A stretch of 64,000 nucleotides of DNA, taken from Pseudomonas sp. HR96. Lineage in GTDB: Bacteria > Pseudomonadota > Gammaproteobacteria > Pseudomonadales > Pseudomonadaceae. A program made the position numbers and the translations under genes. Under the pieces are notes generated by a model, which did not search any database, was not told the DNA's origin, and saw only the letters and a program-made list of their open reading frames with translations. This document shows positions 8,325 to 19,352 of this stretch, piece by piece. The stretch is from the NCBI RefSeq assembly GCF_034059295.1, contig NZ_CP139141.1, positions 851,001-915,000 on the forward strand, in the 5' to 3' direction. Numbering within the stretch: position 1 is the first letter of the stretch; every line of letters starts with the position of its first letter.

Positions 8325-8338
8325 TTTGGATTTCACAG

Positions 8339-9520
8339 ATGACTTCCTCACGTGACAATTTTTCAAAAAAAACTAAGAGCGTCCTCGCCCTACGGGCAAG
8401 CTATGAATGCTCCTTGTGCAAGGTCTCGACGGTAGGGCCAAGCGACGAGGCTTCAAACGCTGTGACCATGATTGGCGTTGCTGCTCACATTGCAGCCGCC
8501 GCGCCTGGTCCTGGCGCGCGCCGTTACGACCACTCAATGACTCCTGAGCAACGCGGATCAATCGATAATGGGATTTGGCTGTGCGCTAGCTGTAGCGTTC
8601 TCATCGACAGGGACGAAGCCAGATTCTCAACTCAAAACCTTCATGAGCTGAAGCTCAGCCATGAGGCATCAAGGCGCCTTCAGGGGCAAGGTGAAGTGAG
8701 TCGCGATGACATCATTGCTATCGGCCCGAGTCTAATCGCGCTAGGGGCGGTATTACGGTTCGGTCCGGACGGATACCGATTCCGAATATCTCACTTCCTG
8801 GAAGGCAACATCCGGGAGCTGTGGGCTATGAGCGTGGATTTCAGCAAATGGCCAGATGAGGATCGATACGTCCTTTCAAATGAACTTGGCTATGGCGGGC
8901 TGCTTTCCCAACCGCCTGCTATTGAGCGAACTGAGTTAGGGTACGAGGTCACCGTCCAAATCCAAGTGGCCACAGACCGTCGCAATGCAATGACAACCAA
9001 AACCATGTGCACAGAGACCGGTAGGATGCTCGGTGGTGTGGACGCGATGGAGTCGGTATTTGGCAACGTGCTGGGTATGGCTCACGGCACGTGGTTTACG
9101 GACCTTCAGAGCGGCAGCTTTATCTCTGATTATCACGAAAGGTATGTAGGCTCCGATTGGCTTAGCAGGCTCATTATGATGGATATCATCCGCCTTTCGT
9201 TTGTCCCCCGGAATTCCAGAGCTGCTAACAAGAAAGTGGCACCGCTTGCCTGGGTCAATCGCGTCAATAGCGTTAGCACTCCGACCTTTGAGCTTACCGA
9301 ACAATATCTTTCTATTCATGTGGATGCGGAGCTTGAGGGAGTAGGTAACTGGTCGGGGGTACTGCCAGTATTTATTTGTACGCCGGAACAATTACAGGAA
9401 GGTCGAGATCAAGCGCGGAGAAACGCGCTCTTGATTAGCCCTACTGTAGATCATGGTCTCGTTGAGGCACTGCCTGTAGACAAGAAAACCGCGGATCGCT
9501 TTAAGCTCCTGGGACGCTAA
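8339..9520 (+). CDS. HNH-like protein with unassigned C-terminal domain
   Basis: 393 residues. The N-terminal module has CSLC (C24, C27), VAAHI (H50), NGIWLCASC (N77, C82, C85) and ID.D, laid out as in the 5527-6531 protein. However, the residue matching H84 there is S86 here, so one metal or acid-base position differs; related proteins often lack this His too. Residues about 120-393 are mainly beta-rich (LGYGGLLSQPPAIER, GTWFTDLQSGSFISDY, YLSIHVDAELEGVGNWSG) and not recognised with confidence; a faint resemblance to phage baseplate gp25/GPW-type sequences is only an impression. It is likely a defence effector with a sensing C-terminus. Confidence 0.65.
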   Translation: MTSSRDNFSKKTKSVLALRASYECSLCKVSTVGPSDEASNAVTMIGVAAHIAAAAPGPGARRYDHSMTPEQRGSIDNGIWLCASCSVLIDRDEARFSTQNLHELKLSHEASRRLQGQGEVSRDDIIAIGPSLIALGAVLRFGPDGYRFRISHFLEGNIRELWAMSVDFSKWPDEDRYVLSNELGYGGLLSQPPAIERTELGYEVTVQIQVATDRRNAMTTKTMCTETGRMLGGVDAMESVFGNVLGMAHGTWFTDLQSGSFISDYHERYVGSDWLSRLIMMDIIRLSFVPRNSRAANKKVAPLAWVNRVNSVSTPTFELTEQYLSIHVDAELEGVGNWSGVLPVFICTPEQLQEGRDQARRNALLISPTVDHGLVEALPVDKKTADRFKLLGR

Positions 9521-9653
9521 GTCGAACCATCAACACTCCACTTGGATTGCCCTACTTTTGTAGAGGTTGGATGACCGCTGATGGCCGATTGCTGCCCTCC
9601 GCGAGCGTCCGTTTTGGCGCGAGAGCACCCTGCTTCGTAGAGGAAGACTCAGT

Positions 9654-9914
9654 TTAAAGTCCGAAAACCCATGACGCCTTTAGGAGTCGAGCGATCAATC
9701 TGACAGTGAGTAGGTAGTAATATCGCGTGTCTTCGCTACGTTGCTTTAAGTGATGCGCGAGACACCACTCCAAATGCTTCCGCTGCCACGCCCATGGATT
9801 TTCTCGGTGCCATCGCTTAGCTATAGCAGCTTGGATAACCTTCGCCTGCCGTAAATGCCGTTGCCGAGTCGCATGCGACCCAGCCAGCACGCCACCCAAA
9901 CACCTCCATATCAA
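9654..9914 (-). CDS. small integrase-associated protein
   Basis: 86 residues. RHLRQAKVIQ, WQRKHLEWCLAHHL and DTRYYYLLTVRLIARLL match, from memory, a family of small basic helical proteins that sit directly after certain island integrases in Pseudomonas. Here it follows within 10 nt the 3' end of an integrase remnant on the same strand, as expected. It starts with TTG and has no good ribosome binding site; the integrase before it is broken, so this may be a surviving fragment. Function unknown. Confidence 0.45.
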   Translation of the reverse strand: MIWRCLGGVLAGSHATRQRHLRQAKVIQAAIAKRWHRENPWAWQRKHLEWCLAHHLKQRSEDTRYYYLLTVRLIARLLKASWVFGL

Positions 9915-9923
9915 GCCCCTTGG

Positions 9924-10190
9924 TCATATCCGCCCCCCAATGTAGGCAGCGACTACGTCAATCCGCCTATGCCCCAGGTCTCGACTGATCTGCATGCGAG
10001 CCTCACGATCAAGGCGCCGATGTATCGCATAGCACTCCCACCTTTAACAGGCACCTGGTGCTGAGTGATCTGCTCGAAGCGCTCACACGCAAACGCCGCC
10101 CTCAGCTCATGAAACCCTTTGAGATCGTGAGCATGCAGAACGTCTCTTGCCGGCCCGGCGACTCGCTGTACAAACGCGTTATAGCTCTCA
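9924..10190 (-). pseudogene. C-terminal remnant of an island integrase
   Basis: The minus strand reads YNAFVQRVAGPARDVLHAHD, LKGFHELRAAFACERFEQIT and QHQVPVKGG. After a frameshift near 10040 it continues DREARMQISRDLGHRRIDVV, then AAYIGGRI and stop. H.LR.A.A...Y/F and L.LGH.R.D....Y.G are the box II and tyrosine regions of an integrase class found in Pseudomonas islands. The N-terminal two thirds are missing. It is a different lineage from both neighbours. Confidence 0.65.
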
Positions 10191-10214
10191 CATGGCGCAG
10201 AGGGGTTTTCTTCA

Positions 10215-10637
10215 TGGTCGGTGATACGTGCAGCACGAGCGAGCGCCAGATGTCTTCGGCATAGGCCGGGGTCACCGAGACTTTCTTGGGCTCGAACTAG
10301 GCGGTGGCCACGTTCTCGAAGGTGTGTTCGGTTTCCGTCCGTTTGGCTTCATTCAGCGTATTGCGCTGCACCTTAGGATCGTTTCCAGGGCAAGCAGCTC
10401 GCGGACCTCGACTGCCATCTTTCGTGCGTTCGCCAGTGACAGTTCGGGATAGGTCCCGAAGCCGATGTTGATGCGCTTCTTGGTCACCGGTTCGCGGTAG
10501 TTGAAATTCCACAGCAACGAGCCGTTGCTGCGTACGCGGAGTTGCAAACCGTCGCCGTCCGTGAGGACGTAATCCTTGGACGCGGGTTTGGCTCCCTTGA
10601 GTTGTCGATCGGAGAGGCGGAGGTTTTGAGCAGGCAT
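10215..10637 (-). pseudogene. broken P4-type integrase N-terminus beside ssrA
   Basis: The ATG at 10637 with GAGGA upstream opens MPAQNLRLSDRQLKGAKPAS, then DGDGLQLRV and RINIGFGTYPELSLANARK. This is the DUF4102 arm-binding domain of P4-like integrases that target tRNA or tmRNA genes. The frame shifts near 10390, continues as DPKVQRNTLNEAKRTE and TFENVATA, meets a TAG at 10297-10299 where the family has Trp, then goes on FEPKKVSVTPAYAEDIWRSL. The catalytic domain is gone. Its position and direction next to the ssrA 3' end mark it as the recombinase that used ssrA as attachment site. Confidence 0.8.
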
Positions 10638-10661
10638 GAGATTGTCCTCAAGCACTGATTC

Positions 10662-10711
10662 GGTATTCCAAAGATTAGCACCGGGTGAGCTGGAATACCG
10701 CCTGGAATACC
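10662..10711. repeat. three copies of TGGAATACC upstream of the P4-type integrase
   Basis: One inverted copy (10662-10670) and two direct copies (10691-10699, 10703-10711) lie between the integrase start and ssrA. Spacing and place suit arm-type integrase binding sites; this is an inference. Confidence 0.5.
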
Positions 10712-10787
10712 CGAATGGCTGGAACTCAAAAACTCTTGAAAGACCGCAAAAGCGCTGGAGGCCGCGTATTTACTGGATCTCAGGCAC

Positions 10788-10812
10788 AAAAAAAGACGCC
10801 CATGGACGTCTT
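10788..10812 (-). terminator. ssrA terminator
   Basis: Read leftwards, AAGACG (10812-10807) pairs with CGTCTT (10798-10793) and a run of T follows. It starts 12 nt after the tmRNA 3' end. Confidence 0.8.
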
Positions 10813-10824
10813 CCTTTGATCATT

Positions 10825-11212
10825 TGGTGGAGCCGGGGGGATTTGAACCCCCGTCCGCCAGTACTCCGCTGTCGGTTCTACATGCTTAGCCGTGTCTACT
10901 AAGTTAACCCTCGGCCGCCCGACGGGCAGGGTGCTTCAGGCGAGTTGTGTAAGTTTTAGGCGCTTCGTCCACAACGTACTAGGCGACGATTCTGTTCTAT
11001 ATGACAATCGCTTCGGGTTTACAGACATCCCCTAACGATTGCTGGAGCCGAAGCTACCAGAAGTGCGACTAGGCTGCTTACGCAGCTAGTTGGGCACCGT
11101 AATTGTCATCATTGGCAATTATAGAGTTTTGCAACAGTGGATTTACGAGTTCTGTTACCAACTCGGCATGCCCCTAGAGTTTCGTTACCGGCGTCGAATC
11201 CTAATCGGCCCC
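10825..11212 (-). ncRNA. ssrA: transfer-messenger RNA
   Basis: 388 nt. The 5' end GGGGCCGATTAGGATTCGAC and the 3' end GGTTCAAATCCCCCCGGCTC followed by CACCA form the tRNA-Ala-like half. The internal frame encodes the tag ANDDNYGAQLAA followed by TAA, as in Pseudomonas. It rescues stalled ribosomes with SmpB, encoded 3.6 kb to the right. Its 3' end is a classic attachment site for integrative elements, which fits the integrase remnants to its left. Confidence 0.97.
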
Positions 11213-11254
11213 GCTTGCAGCTCTTGCCTGCCTGCCGAAGCAGTCAGGCCGCAC

Positions 11255-11283
11255 AGTGTACCCGAGGGCGGCTGTGCAAGCAA
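11255..11283 (-). promoter_or_regulatory. likely sigma-70 promoter of ssrA
   Basis: On the minus strand, TTGCTT (11283-11278), a 17-nt spacer and TACACT (11260-11255). Transcription would start some 36-40 nt before the mature 5' end, leaving a leader for RNase P removal. Confidence 0.55.
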
Positions 11284-11286
11284 ACC

Positions 11287-11306
11287 GGCCAGCGATGGGG
11301 CTGGCC
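11287..11306 (-). terminator. hairpin after the 94-residue secreted protein gene
   Basis: GGCCAGC (11287-11293) pairs with GCTGGCC (11300-11306). On the minus strand a short GGTTT follows. It separates the upstream gene from the ssrA promoter. Confidence 0.5.
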
Positions 11307-11318
11307 TGGCCGCTTGAA

Positions 11319-11603
11319 TTACTTGGCGCCGTCGGAGCTGGAGCCGGTGGTTTTCAGGTCGTTGATGGCCTGGCTGGTGATGGCGATGCATTTCTTGTCG
11401 TCGCCAGCTTTGTGGGCCTTGTTGGCCTGGTTCCAGGTTTTCGACAGGCCTTTTTTCTGTTCGGCGCTCAGGTTGGTGTTGGTCGACACCTGGGCGTCCT
11501 TGAGGGTCTGCAGGTTGGCGCCGCAGAGGTCTTCGGCTGCGAAAACAGGGGATGCCAGCAGGGCGGCGGTGATGAACAGTCCAGAAATCATGGTGCGCTT
11601 CAT
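11319..11603 (-). CDS. small secreted protein, unknown function
   Basis: 94 residues. A signal peptide (MKRTMISGLFITAALLASPVFA, cut after AxA) is followed by a short mature domain AEDLCGANLQTLKDAQVS, with a Cys near the start and another in the KKCIAIT segment that could form a disulphide. GAGGAG lies 7 nt before the ATG, favouring this start over an upstream one. The family (small periplasmic proteins of pseudomonads) has no known role to me. It is a single gene between ssrA and the lactate dehydrogenase gene. Confidence 0.75.
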   Translation of the reverse strand: MKRTMISGLFITAALLASPVFAAEDLCGANLQTLKDAQVSTNTNLSAEQKKGLSKTWNQANKAHKAGDDKKCIAITSQAINDLKTTGSSSDGAK

Positions 11604-11809
11604 GGGGTATCTCCTCGAGCTAGATGGCTCGGAATCCGCCGAAAAAGGCAAACCTTCCGAGGTGGTTAATAGCCCTTTTGTTCAGGGCCTAAATAAACGG
11701 ACTCTAACGTTTGACGAGGGTTCTATTTTTTCTTCATGGCGGGCCACGAAAAGCTGTTTTTCGGCCAACAAGCGGCAGTTTGCACCAAACAGGGGCGAAA
11801 ACTGCGGGT

Positions 11810-14629
<2,820 letters not shown>

Positions 14630-14818
14630 CAGGCCAATCTCCGCAGCGTCGGCTCTGGCGCGCGGGGAGTGCGCGAGCCTTTTTATGCTGCGGTCATTGT
14701 TGACGAGTGTCTGGCTGGGCGCCAGCGTTGCCGGTCGCGCTTGGCCTGTATGGCGGGCAGGCGAACACCTCCCGAGGTCGGGAAGTGCTGAAGGGGGAAA
14801 TCAGCTGGGGCCGAGGCC

Positions 14819-15301
14819 TCAGTCTTCCTTGCCCTTGGTGCGCACGGCGCGCTGCAGCTCGCGGTCGGAATCGCGTTCGCGCTGGGTATCGCGCTTGTCG
14901 TATTCCTTCTTGCCTTTGCCCAGAGCGATTTCGCACTTGATCAAGTGCTTGCTCCAGTACAGCGACAAGGCGACGCAGGCGTAGCCTTTCTGTTGCACGT
15001 TGGTGAACAGTTTTTCCAGCTCGCGCTTGTTCAACAGCAGCTTGCGGGTGCGTACCGGATCGGCGATGACGTGAGTGCTGGCCGTGGTCAACGGGGCGAT
15101 GTGGCTACCCAGCAGCCAGGCTTCGCCATCCTTGAGCAGGACGTAACTGTCGATCAACTGCGCCTTGCCGGCCCGCAGACTTTTTACTTCCCAGCCGGCC
15201 AGGACCAGACCAGCTTCGAAACGGTGTTCGATGAAGTAATCGTGTCGCGCTTTCTTGTTCTGCGCGATGGTCCCTGTTGGGTGTTTCTTTTGTTTAGCCA
15301 T
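14819..15301 (-). CDS. smpB: SsrA-binding protein SmpB
   Basis: 160 residues starting [20 protein letters not shown]. It binds the tRNA-like part of tmRNA and brings it to stalled ribosomes for trans-translation. The family core [20 protein letters not shown], then HIAPLTTAS and RTRKLLLNK, and the basic tail ([20 protein letters not shown]) that probes the mRNA channel are all present. A longer upstream frame exists, but the ATG at 15301 matches the family. It is divergent from ratA, sharing a 161-bp upstream region. Confidence 0.96.
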   Translation of the reverse strand: MAKQKKHPTGTIAQNKKARHDYFIEHRFEAGLVLAGWEVKSLRAGKAQLIDSYVLLKDGEAWLLGSHIAPLTTASTHVIADPVRTRKLLLNKRELEKLFTNVQQKGYACVALSLYWSKHLIKCEIALGKGKKEYDKRDTQRERDSDRELQRAVRTKGKED

Positions 15302-15462
15302 AGGGGCGGCATTATATGCAGTCGACGGCTCGTCGGCTATGGGCTTGCTGCATGCTTGAGACGCTTCGATGAATCCCGGACAATGCGCCAACTTTTTTGA
15401 TCACCCGCGCCCGCTTGCCGTCGATATGCAGTACCGACGCAACCGGCGCCCAGGGGAACTGC

Positions 15463-15897
15463 ATGACGACTCATATTCAACGTTCGGCGTTGCTGCCATA
15501 CCCGGCTCAGGCGCTGTACGACCTGGTCAACGATGTGGCGCGCTACCCGGAATTCCTGCCGTGGTGCTCCGGTACCACGGTGCTCGAAGCCAACGACGAG
15601 CTGATGCGCGCCAAGCTGGACGTGGCCAAGGGCGGGATCAGCCAGCACTTCGTCACGCGCAACCAGCTGGTGCCGGGCCGCTTGATCGAGATGAATCTGG
15701 AAGAGGGGCCGTTCAGCCAGCTGCATGGCATCTGGGTGTTCAAGCCGCTGGGTGAAAAGGCCTGCAAGATCAGCCTGGACCTGGCCTTCGACTACGCCGG
15801 GCCGATCGTGCGCGCCACGCTGGGGCCGTTGTTCAATCAGGCGGCCAACACCCTGGTCGATGCCTTCTGCCAGCGTGCCAAGCAGCTGCACGGATGA
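15463..15897 (+). CDS. ratA: RatA, START-like coenzyme Q-binding / ribosome-associated protein
   Basis: 144 residues, one START/polyketide-cyclase-like domain (SALLPYPAQALYDLVNDVAR, then YPEFLPWCSG and GPFSQLHGIWVF). Relatives are COQ10-like proteins. The E. coli homologue was described as a toxin blocking 70S association, but a ubiquinone-related role is equally plausible. AGGGGA lies before the ATG at 15463. The stop overlaps the rnfH start by 4 nt (ATGA), so the two are translationally coupled. Confidence 0.9.
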   Translation: MTTHIQRSALLPYPAQALYDLVNDVARYPEFLPWCSGTTVLEANDELMRAKLDVAKGGISQHFVTRNQLVPGRLIEMNLEEGPFSQLHGIWVFKPLGEKACKISLDLAFDYAGPIVRATLGPLFNQAANTLVDAFCQRAKQLHG

Positions 15898-16199
15898 TCG
15901 ACATCGAGGTGGTGTATGCCTTGGCGCAGCAGCAGACGCTGCTGGCCTTGAAGGTGCCGGCGGGGTCCAGCGTGGCCCAGGTGCTGCGCCTGGAGGCAGT
16001 GGTGCAGCAGTGGCCTGAGCTGGACCTGGCGGCCATGCCGGTAGGGATTTTCGGCAAGGTGGTCGATCAGCCGGCCGAGCGGGTGGTGCAGGCTGGCGAA
16101 CGGATCGAGATCTATCGCCCGTTGCTGGCGGACCCAAAGGAGATTCGCCGGTTGCGGGCAGCCAAGGCGGCGCGGGATCGGGCCAAGGCCGGCGGCTGA
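15894..16199 (+). CDS. rnfH: RnfH family protein
   Basis: 101 residues, ubiquitin-like beta-grasp fold of the RnfH family (IDIEVVYALAQQQTLLALKV, then GIFGKVV and RIEIYRPLLADPKEIRRLRA). It has a charged Ala-rich tail. It is the usual partner of ratA; its precise role is unsettled. It overlaps ratA by 4 nt and ends before a bidirectional terminator shared with bamE. Confidence 0.9.
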   Translation: MIDIEVVYALAQQQTLLALKVPAGSSVAQVLRLEAVVQQWPELDLAAMPVGIFGKVVDQPAERVVQAGERIEIYRPLLADPKEIRRLRAAKAARDRAKAGG

Positions 16200-16249
16200 G
16201 TAAACCTTCACCCACTGGCCTGGCCCGTTTGCACGCAATGTTGAGACAT

Positions 16250-16280
16250 AAAAAAACCCGAACATGTCGGGCTTTTTTTT
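16250..16280. terminator. bidirectional terminator between rnfH and bamE
   Basis: A7, CCCGA, ACATG loop, TCGGG, C, T8: a symmetric hairpin with A- and T-runs that serves both convergent genes. Confidence 0.9.
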
Positions 16281-16291
16281 TCGCGGCGATT

Positions 16292-16816
16292 TTACTGCGG
16301 CGCGGTGTCCAGCGGCGGGACGGTCGGCACCGGTACGGTCTGCACGCCGTCGACGTCTTTCTGGATCTGGTCGAGCAGCGAGCCGGGCTTGGGCGGCGCT
16401 TCTTTCTTCGGTGCTTCACCCTGAGGCGGCTGGGCCACGTTGGTGTCGGAGTCCTTGCCCAGGATGGCCTGGTCGCGGCTGACGCCTGGTTTGAAATCAC
16501 CCGACAAGCTGACCAGTTGGTCGTTGCCGTTGAAGAAGATGCTCATGCGCTCCTGCTGGCGAGTGCCGCCACCCGGTTGCAGGGTGTACAGGTAATCCCA
16601 GCGATCGGCGTGGAATGTATCGACGATCAGAGGATTGCCCATGATAAACCGTACTTGCCGACGGGTCATTCCTGGCCGTAACTGGTCTATCATGTCCTGC
16701 GTGACGACATTGCCCTGCTGGATGTCGATTTTGTAAACCCCGGGGAATGAACAACCGGCGAGTGCGAGCAGTCCCACGATGGTGAGGCTGGTTAGCAAGT
16801 GCTTGGTGTTTTGCAT
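16292..16816 (-). CDS. bamE: BamE (SmpA/OmlA) outer-membrane assembly lipoprotein
   Basis: 174 residues. A lipoprotein signal with lipobox LALAGC (Cys22) is followed by the SmpA/OmlA domain ([20 protein letters not shown], then [11 protein letters not shown] and [19 protein letters not shown]). The C-terminal 60 residues are a Pro/Lys-rich extension, which is longer than in E. coli BamE and typical of pseudomonads. It is part of the Bam complex that folds beta-barrel proteins. It is divergent from fur over a 98-bp gap. Confidence 0.95.
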   Translation of the reverse strand: MQNTKHLLTSLTIVGLLALAGCSFPGVYKIDIQQGNVVTQDMIDQLRPGMTRRQVRFIMGNPLIVDTFHADRWDYLYTLQPGGGTRQQERMSIFFNGNDQLVSLSGDFKPGVSRDQAILGKDSDTNVAQPPQGEAPKKEAPPKPGSLLDQIQKDVDGVQTVPVPTVPPLDTAPQ

Positions 16817-16914
16817 CGGTGGGCGACTTCCACTATCTTGGCTGGGACAACGTAAACCCCGATCATACCCGCATTAAGAGAAGCTGCGAAGCAGCATCGG
16901 CGAGAAAGCTGACC

Positions 16915-17322
16915 ATGGTTGAAAATAGCGAATTACGTAAAGCGGGCCTCAAGGTTACCCTGCCGCGAGTCAAGATCCTGCAAATGCTGGACTCTGCAGA
17001 GCAACGTCACATGAGTGCCGAGGACGTCTACAAGGCCCTGATGGAAGCAGGCGAGGACGTCGGTCTGGCCACGGTTTACCGTGTACTGACACAGTTCGAG
17101 GCATGCAATCTGGTCGTACGGCACAACTTCGACGGCGGTCATGCCGTATTCGAACTGTCCGACGGGGGCCACCACGACCACATGGTCAACGTGGATTCCG
17201 GCGAGGTTATCGAGTTCTTCGATAGCGAGATCGAGCGTCGTCAGAAGGAGATCGTGATCGAGCATGGCTTCGAGCTGGTCGACCACAATCTGGTGCTGTA
17301 TGTGCGCAAGAAGAAGAGCTGA
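16915..17322 (+). CDS. fur: ferric uptake regulator Fur
   Basis: 134 residues starting MVENSELRKAGLKVTLPRVK. The DNA-binding winged helix (SAEDVYKAL, VGLATVYRVLTQFEA) and the metal sites GGHAVFELSDGGHHDHM and IEHGFELVDHNLVLYV are intact. It represses iron-uptake genes with Fe2+ bound. The start at 16915 matches the family; an upstream in-frame extension has no support. It is a single gene ended by a strong terminator. Confidence 0.97.
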   Translation: MVENSELRKAGLKVTLPRVKILQMLDSAEQRHMSAEDVYKALMEAGEDVGLATVYRVLTQFEACNLVVRHNFDGGHAVFELSDGGHHDHMVNVDSGEVIEFFDSEIERRQKEIVIEHGFELVDHNLVLYVRKKKS

Positions 17323-17339
17323 TCTACACATCAGCTGAC

Positions 17340-17371
17340 AAAAAAGGCGACCTTGAGGGTCGCCTTTTTTG
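17340..17371 (+). terminator. fur terminator
   Basis: A-run, GGCGACC, TTGA loop, GGGTCGCC, T6. It is symmetric enough to act also on transcripts coming from recN. Confidence 0.9.
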
Positions 17372-17534
17372 TGGGTGGTGCAGATGGAGGCTGAGAGCGA
17401 GGGGGGGCGGCGCAGTGCAAGGCTCGCAACATCCGGTCACCGAGGTGATCCTGTTGCCAGCTGCGCCGGCTCCTACACTGGACCGGGATGCCCCACAGGT
17501 GGCGTAGCCGGCAGCGACGCGGCATTGCGCGCGA

Positions 17535-19208
17535 TCAACCCTTCGCGGTCACTACCATCTTCTTGGCATGGGCCAGGGATTCCTTGGTCAGGTCGATGCC
17601 GCCGAGCATGCGTGCGACTTCTTCTACCCGTTCAGCTTTGCTCAGGCTGGACACGGCGGTGCGGGTTTCTTCGCTGTCGCGGGCCTTGTGCACGAACAGG
17701 TGGTGGTGACCCTGGGCGGCCACTTGTGGCAAATGGGTGACGGTCAGCACCTGGCCGCGTTCGCCGAGGCGGCGCAGCAGTTGGCCAACGATTTCCGCCG
17801 TAGGGCCGCCGATGCCGACGTCGACTTCGTCGAACACCAGGGTCGGTACTCGCGAGGTCTGTGCGGTGATGACCTGGATGGCCAGGCTGATACGCGACAG
17901 TTCGCCACCCGAAGCGACCTTGGCCAGGGGTTTGAGGGGTTGCCCGGGGTTGGCGCTGACCAGCAGCTCGACCTGCTCCAGGCCGTGCGGTTGCAGGTCG
18001 TCGTTGGCGTTGGCCTTCAACTCGATGGTGAAACGCCCGCCCGGCATGCCCAGGCGCTGGATCTCCTGTTGCACGGCTTCGGCCAGTTGCTCGGCGGCTT
18101 TGGTCCGCAGGCCGCTCAGTTCGGCGGCGCGCTGCTGGTAATGACGCGCATAGGCAGCCAGCTCTTCACCCAGTTGCTCGACCGATTCGTCGTTGGCGTT
18201 GAGCCCTTCGATTTCATCCATCAGGCGTTGCTGCAGTGCCGGCAATTCGGTGGGGTGTACCCGGTGCTTGCGCGCCAGGGTGTAGATAGTGTCGAGGCGT
18301 TCTTCCAGCTGTTGCAGGCGCGCGGGGTCAGCGTCGAAGTTGTCGAGGAAGCGATTGAGCTCGCCCACGGCTTCCTCTACCTGGATCTGCGCGCTGGCGA
18401 TCAGGTTGGCGGCCTCACCCAGGGCATGCGGCGCGTTGCTCACGGCGCCCAGGCGGTTGAGACTGGTGGTCAGGGCGCTGAGCACGTTGCCCGAGTCGCT
18501 TTCGCTGCAGTGCTCGATGACCTGGCGGCAGATGCCGAACAAGGCCTCGGCATTGGTCAGGTTCTTGTGTTCCTGCTCCAATTGCTCCAGCTCGTTTTCG
18601 CCGAGGCCGAGGTTGTCGAGCTCTTCGAGCTGGTAGCTGAGCAGTTGATGGCGCGCGCGTTGTTCGTCGCTGGAGTTGGCCAGGCGGTCGAGCTCGGTGC
18701 GGGTCTGGCGCCACTTTTGTGCGGCCAGGTACACCTGGCGTGCCAGGTCGGTGGCGCCGGCGTATTCGTCGAGCAGACGGCGGTGGGTGTCGGTTTTCAG
18801 CAGCGACTGGTGTTCGTGCTGGCTGTGGATGTCGATCAGCAGCTCGCCCAGGGCCTTGAGGTCGCCGAGCGGGCAGGGCGTGCCGTTGATGTAGCCACGC
18901 GAGCGGCCTTCGGCGGTGATCACCCGGCGCAGGATGCACGGGCCATCGTTGGCCAGGTCGCGCTCGGCCAGCCAGGTGCTCGCCTCGGGAATGTCGACCA
19001 GGTCGAAGGTGGCAAGAATGTCGGCCTTGTCGGCACCCGGGCGCACTACGCCGCTGTCGGCGCGGTCACCCAGGGTCAGGCCCAGGGCGTCGAGCATGAT
19101 CGACTTGCCGGCGCCGGTTTCACCGGTGATCACGCTCATCCCGCGCTCGAGTTCGAGGTCAAGGTGTTCGACGATGGCGTAGTTGTGTACGGACAGGTGC
19201 ACCAACAT
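17535..19208 (-). CDS. recN: DNA repair ATPase RecN
   Basis: 557 residues, an SMC-like protein. It has an N-terminal Walker A (TGETGAGKSIMLDALG, about 30-45), a long coiled-coil middle (about 150-370), and the signature and Walker B (ASGGELSRISLAIQV, TLVFDEVDVGIGG) near the C-terminus. It holds broken DNA ends together in double-strand break repair. A LexA box lies 24-40 nt upstream, so SOS induction is expected. It is divergent from grpE. Confidence 0.96.
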   Translation of the reverse strand: MLVHLSVHNYAIVEHLDLELERGMSVITGETGAGKSIMLDALGLTLGDRADSGVVRPGADKADILATFDLVDIPEASTWLAERDLANDGPCILRRVITAEGRSRGYINGTPCPLGDLKALGELLIDIHSQHEHQSLLKTDTHRRLLDEYAGATDLARQVYLAAQKWRQTRTELDRLANSSDEQRARHQLLSYQLEELDNLGLGENELEQLEQEHKNLTNAEALFGICRQVIEHCSESDSGNVLSALTTSLNRLGAVSNAPHALGEAANLIASAQIQVEEAVGELNRFLDNFDADPARLQQLEERLDTIYTLARKHRVHPTELPALQQRLMDEIEGLNANDESVEQLGEELAAYARHYQQRAAELSGLRTKAAEQLAEAVQQEIQRLGMPGGRFTIELKANANDDLQPHGLEQVELLVSANPGQPLKPLAKVASGGELSRISLAIQVITAQTSRVPTLVFDEVDVGIGGPTAEIVGQLLRRLGERGQVLTVTHLPQVAAQGHHHLFVHKARDSEETRTAVSSLSKAERVEEVARMLGGIDLTKESLAHAKKMVVTAKG

Positions 19209-19232
19209 GGAGGCGGCTCCCAGGCTTGAGGT

Positions 19233-19248
19233 CTGGTTATTTATACAG
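19233..19248 (-). promoter_or_regulatory. LexA (SOS) box of recN
   Basis: CTGGTTATTTATACAG matches CTG-N10-CAG with an AT-rich centre; it deviates from the E. coli consensus CTGT-N8-ACAG only at the fourth base. It sits just upstream of recN. Confidence 0.8.
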
Positions 19249-19352
19249 TGTTTTTTGCGGGCCTGACAATGCCTCTCATCGGTCGCCGTCGGCCGCCGGG
19301 CAAAAATTTGATTGCATCAAGGTATTAAGACGCAGCCAAGAGTGTCTTTACC

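Noticed and set aside
1..10824. Second attachment site, a copy of the ssrA 3' end (GGTGGAGCCGGGGGGATTTG)
   Set aside because: I found no second copy to the left of ssrA, so the far island boundary is outside the window or lost.
10636..10902. 88-codon plus-strand frame running into ssrA
   Set aside because: It covers the integrase upstream repeats, the ssrA terminator and the tmRNA 3' end read backwards.
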